Below, piece by piece: positions 61,839 through 64,000 of a DNA stretch of 64,000 nucleotides. The notes beneath the pieces are model-generated. The model was given only the letters and a program-made list of their open reading frames with translations. It did no database searches and was not told where the DNA came from. How positions within the stretch are numbered: position 1 is the first letter of the stretch; each line of letters starts with the position of its first letter. Position numbers and translations under genes: made by a program. The DNA is from an uncultured Flavobacteriaceae bacterium (GTDB lineage Bacteria; Bacteroidota; Bacteroidia; Flavobacteriales; Flavobacteriaceae): assembly GCA_947500525.1 (NCBI GenBank), contig CANMSH010000002.1, forward strand, positions 682,001-746,000, in the 5' to 3' direction.

Positions 61839-62601
61839 GTGTATTCTTTTTTAGAATTTCGTGCGCTAAATTAATATAATTTACCGCTCCTTTACTTGTT
61901 GCATCATAAGCAATGATACTTTCTCCATAACTCGGTGCTTCACCAAGTCTTATATTTCGCTGTATAATGGTCTTAAAGACCATCGTATTAAAATGCTTCT
62001 TAACTTCTGCTACCACTTGATTTGACAATCTCAAACGTGAATCATACATGGTTAAAAGTAAACCTTCAATGTCTAAATCAGCATTATGCACTTTTTGTAC
62101 ACTTTTAATGGTATTCAATAGCTTACCTAAACCTTCTAGCGCATAATATTCGCATTGAATTGGAATAATTACTGCATTTGCGGCCGTTAGGGCGTTTAGT
62201 GTAATCAATCCTAATGAAGGGGCGCAATCAATAACAATATAATCATAGATATGTTGAATAGGTTCTAGCGCCTTTTTCAACATATACTCTCGTTCATCTT
62301 TATCAACAAGTTCAATTTCTATTGCAACTAAGTCAATGTGGGCGGGAATAATATCCACATTTGGCGAATTCGTTTTAACAATTGCCTCTTTAGCCGTAAT
62401 TGTATGTTCTAAGATTTGATAGGTTCCGTTCGTCACTGACTCTACATCTATACCTAAACCTGAAGTTGCATTAGCCTGAGGATCAGCATCAATAAGCAGT
62501 ACACGCTGTTCGAGCACTCCTAATGCCGCCGCCAAATTCACAGTTGTTGTTGTCTTGCCTACTCCCCCTTTTTGATTAGCTATTGCTATTATTTTTCCCA
62601 T
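61804..62601 (-). CDS. parA: Chromosome partition ATPase ParA (Soj type)
   Basis: 265 residues with the deviant Walker A KGGVGKTTTTVNLA at the very N-terminus, LIDADPQANATSGLG (Walker A' / switch I) and YIVIDCAPSLGLITLNAL (Walker B). The short form without an N-terminal HTH is the chromosomal Soj type. It makes an ATP-dependent gradient that moves ParB-parS complexes. First gene of the operon with parB, DUF5683, dapB, lepB, WbqC and DUF6122. Confidence 0.96.
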   Translation of the reverse strand: MGKIIAIANQKGGVGKTTTTVNLAAALGVLEQRVLLIDADPQANATSGLGIDVESVTNGTYQILEHTITAKEAIVKTNSPNVDIIPAHIDLVAIEIELVDKDEREYMLKKALEPIQHIYDYIVIDCAPSLGLITLNALTAANAVIIPIQCEYYALEGLGKLLNTIKSVQKVHNADLDIEGLLLTMYDSRLRLSNQVVAEVKKHFNTMVFKTIIQRNIRLGEAPSYGESIIAYDATSKGAVNYINLAHEILKKNTHGQSSKKASVR

Positions 62602-62670
62602 TAAAAAAACGAATTTTTCAGGATATAAAAATACGATTATTTAGCAGGAATAAAAATGAAGTTTTGAACA

Positions 62671-62707
62671 AAAAAGAAAGCTGTTAATATCTATGAATTA
62701 ACAGCTT
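62671..62707 (-). terminator. Rho-independent terminator after the M16 peptidase gene
   Basis: An 11-bp perfect stem (AAGCTGTTAAT pairing with 62697-62707) over a 7-nt loop, followed on the minus strand by TCTTTTTTG. A second small hairpin (ACACTA/TAGTGT, 62717-62729) lies right after the stop codon. Confidence 0.85.
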
Positions 62708-62733
62708 CTCGTAAAACACTAGTAGTGTGATTC

Positions 62734-64000
62734 TTACTTTTTATCTTCTGGATTTAAAACCATTAAGATATATCCTTTCGTAAGGTACTTTTTAGCAACA
62801 GCTTGAATATCTTTTCCGTTAATAGCATCAATATCCTTTGTGGCTCTCACCACCTTAAGCTTATCCGTTTTATTGTAATCTGCATTTTTTAACGCATTGA
62901 TCCAATACCTATTCTTCTTAAGATTCTCTTTATACTCTAGTAATTGGGCCTCTTTTATTTTAGCCACATCTTTTTCTTCAGGACCGTTATCAATAATTTG
63001 TTGAAGTTCTTTTAACGCGGCTTCTTTTAATTTCGTAACATTTTCTGGACCACATGGAAACGAAATAGAGAAATTATATGAACCATAAGGAGTCTTACTA
63101 ATACCTCCTCGAGCTCCAGCCCCATAAACACCAGCCTCTTCTTCACGCAATTTTTCAATCAATTTAATAGATAAAATTTCTCCTAAACTTCTAAGCATGT
63201 GGTTTTCTTTACTGCTATATTCAGTCTCTCCGCGATAGCTAATAACTACATTACTCTTAGGTTCTGTTCCTTTCTTTACAATTTTTTCATGAGAACCTGA
63301 GCGCGGTCTAAATGCATGGTCTTTATATGTTTCTCTAGTTTCACTGCTTGGTAAACTTGCAATATATAGTTTCGCATACTCTTTCAGTTTTGCCTCATCT
63401 AAATTACCTACAAAATAGAATTTAAAATCTCCCGCATTTGCAAAACGTTCTTTATATTTTTCATAAGCAAGTCCATAATCTGCATTATCTAAGTCTTCCG
63501 GTGTAGGAAATCCTAAATAGCGTGGGTTTCCTTCATTCATAAACTTACCTGTTTCTATTTGAAAAAAGATATTAGGGTTCGACAATACATTCCCTAAAAA
63601 GGCTTTTTGTTTCGAAACGAATGATTTGAAAGCTTTGTCATCTTTATTTAGCGAAGTAAAATATAAGTGTGTCAACTGAAATAAGGTTTCAAGATCCTTT
63701 GGTGTTGATGAACCACTAAAACCTTCACTGTTTTGACCTATGAACGGGCGTACTCTTGCAATCTTACCCGACATCATTTTTCCCATCTCTATTTTATTCA
63801 TACCGTTTACTCCAGCTTCTGTCAACCCTCCATTAGCAATACCAATTTTTAAAACGTCAGCATCAGAATATAAAGAAGTACCTCCATAACTAAAGGCTTC
63901 CATTAATACTTCATCATCTTTAAAATCTGTCTTCTTGTATACTACTGTTGCTCCATTCACTAAAGTCAAGGTCATTGTACCTAAAGCCTCATTCTTCACT
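62734..64000 (-). CDS. M16 family zinc peptidase, C-terminal part (5' end outside window)
   Basis: The 422 visible codons are the second half of a pitrilysin/insulinase-type peptidase; the N-terminal half with the HxxEH zinc motif lies beyond the right edge. Seen: LTLVNGATVVYKKTDFKDDEV (start of an M16 repeat), FVGNLDEAKLKEYAKLYIASLP, LIEKLREEEAGVYGAGA with the conserved R-Y pair region, and a C-terminal end KGYILMVLNPEDKK. The full protein in this group is ~930 residues, exported. A GTG near the edge looks like an internal codon, not the start. Separated from parA by 132 nt and a terminator. Confidence 0.9.
   Translation of the reverse strand, partial: VKNEALGTMTLTLVNGATVVYKKTDFKDDEVLMEAFSYGGTSLYSDADVLKIGIANGGLTEAGVNGMNKIEMGKMMSGKIARVRPFIGQNSEGFSGSSTPKDLETLFQLTHLYFTSLNKDDKAFKSFVSKQKAFLGNVLSNPNIFFQIETGKFMNEGNPRYLGFPTPEDLDNADYGLAYEKYKERFANAGDFKFYFVGNLDEAKLKEYAKLYIASLPSSETRETYKDHAFRPRSGSHEKIVKKGTEPKSNVVISYRGETEYSSKENHMLRSLGEILSIKLIEKLREEEAGVYGAGARGGISKTPYGSYNFSISFPCGPENVTKLKEAALKELQQIIDNGPEEKDVAKIKEAQLLEYKENLKKNRYWINALKNADYNKTDKLKVVRATKDIDAINGKDIQAVAKKYLTKGYILMVLNPEDKK

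Noticed and set aside
61804-62640. parS site or replication origin near parAB
   Set aside because: No parS-like palindrome, DnaA-box cluster or dnaA gene is visible around parAB or elsewhere in the window.

Overview
The window is chromosomal DNA of a low-G+C Bacteroidota, almost certainly a member of the Flavobacteriaceae; genus and species cannot be read from it. The evidence is type IX secretion cargo (type A and type B sorting domains) with a PorP/SprF partner, -7 promoter boxes of the form TAnnTTTG, a parA-parB-DUF5683-dapB-lepB-WbqC-DUF6122 gene string, a recQ/kdsD/tatC/lptB neighbourhood, and a cyclophilin-FKBP fusion of the kind known from Flavobacterium. Region by region: 1-2,694 holds a metal-efflux RND permease (cut by the left edge) and a small Cys-rich HYC_CC_PP protein. 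2,884-7,815 is a leftward string with a VOC protein, two paralogous small acidic proteins (one secreted, one not), a third acidic protein, and a polyamine module of arginine decarboxylase, agmatinase and a deoxyhypusine-synthase-like enzyme. 7,816-8,809 has no gene but holds palindromes, a strong terminator and a fragment of a tRNA-Ser 3' end. 9-15.7 kb carries a MarR-type regulator divergent from a five-gene set: ABC ATPase, lipoprotein adaptor, FtsX/DevC-type permease, TolC channel and a GH3 glycosidase. This block ends at an intact tRNA-Ser(UGA) whose 3' end is the direct repeat of the fragment at 8,585, so 8.6-16.2 kb looks like a genomic island that has lost, or never had, its own integrase. 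16.4-30 kb is ordinary chromosome: TSUP permease, aroC, a PA0069-type radical SAM protein, two secreted surface proteins, a tricorn-like S41 protease, the cyclophilin-FKBP isomerase, YqgE/AlgH, a class IV aminotransferase, a START-like protein and tRNA-Met. 30.4-40.2 kb carries a small lipoprotein, a Tat-type M15 peptidase, an RlmL-type RNA methyltransferase, a SAM methyltransferase, a ZIP transporter, recQ, kdsD, tatC, a DUF1801/YdeI protein and lptB. 40.2-49.3 kb is a surface/secretion cluster: a membrane TPR-AraC regulator, a 1,625-residue type B T9SS cargo with seven nearly identical 297-nt repeats, PorP/SprF, a TPR lipoprotein and a secreted protein. 49.3-57 kb holds redox and metabolic genes (YfiT/BstA-like, redoxin, Mpo1-like, CsaA, a large FAD/Fe-S oxidoreductase, an M20 amidohydrolase, a thioesterase). 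56,976-62,601 is the leftward parA-to-DUF6122 operon, and an M16 peptidase is cut by the right edge. The best candidate for something not yet described is the tRNA-Ser-flanked island. Its regulator, complete envelope-spanning ABC exporter and membrane-anchored GH3 enzyme are packed as one transcription unit, behind a promoter studded with three 12-bp repeats at two-helical-turn spacing. Second are the duplicated acidic proteins in the polyamine string, and third the near-identical 297-nt repeat array in the T9SS cargo. Family calls rest on reading motifs by eye; no database search was run.
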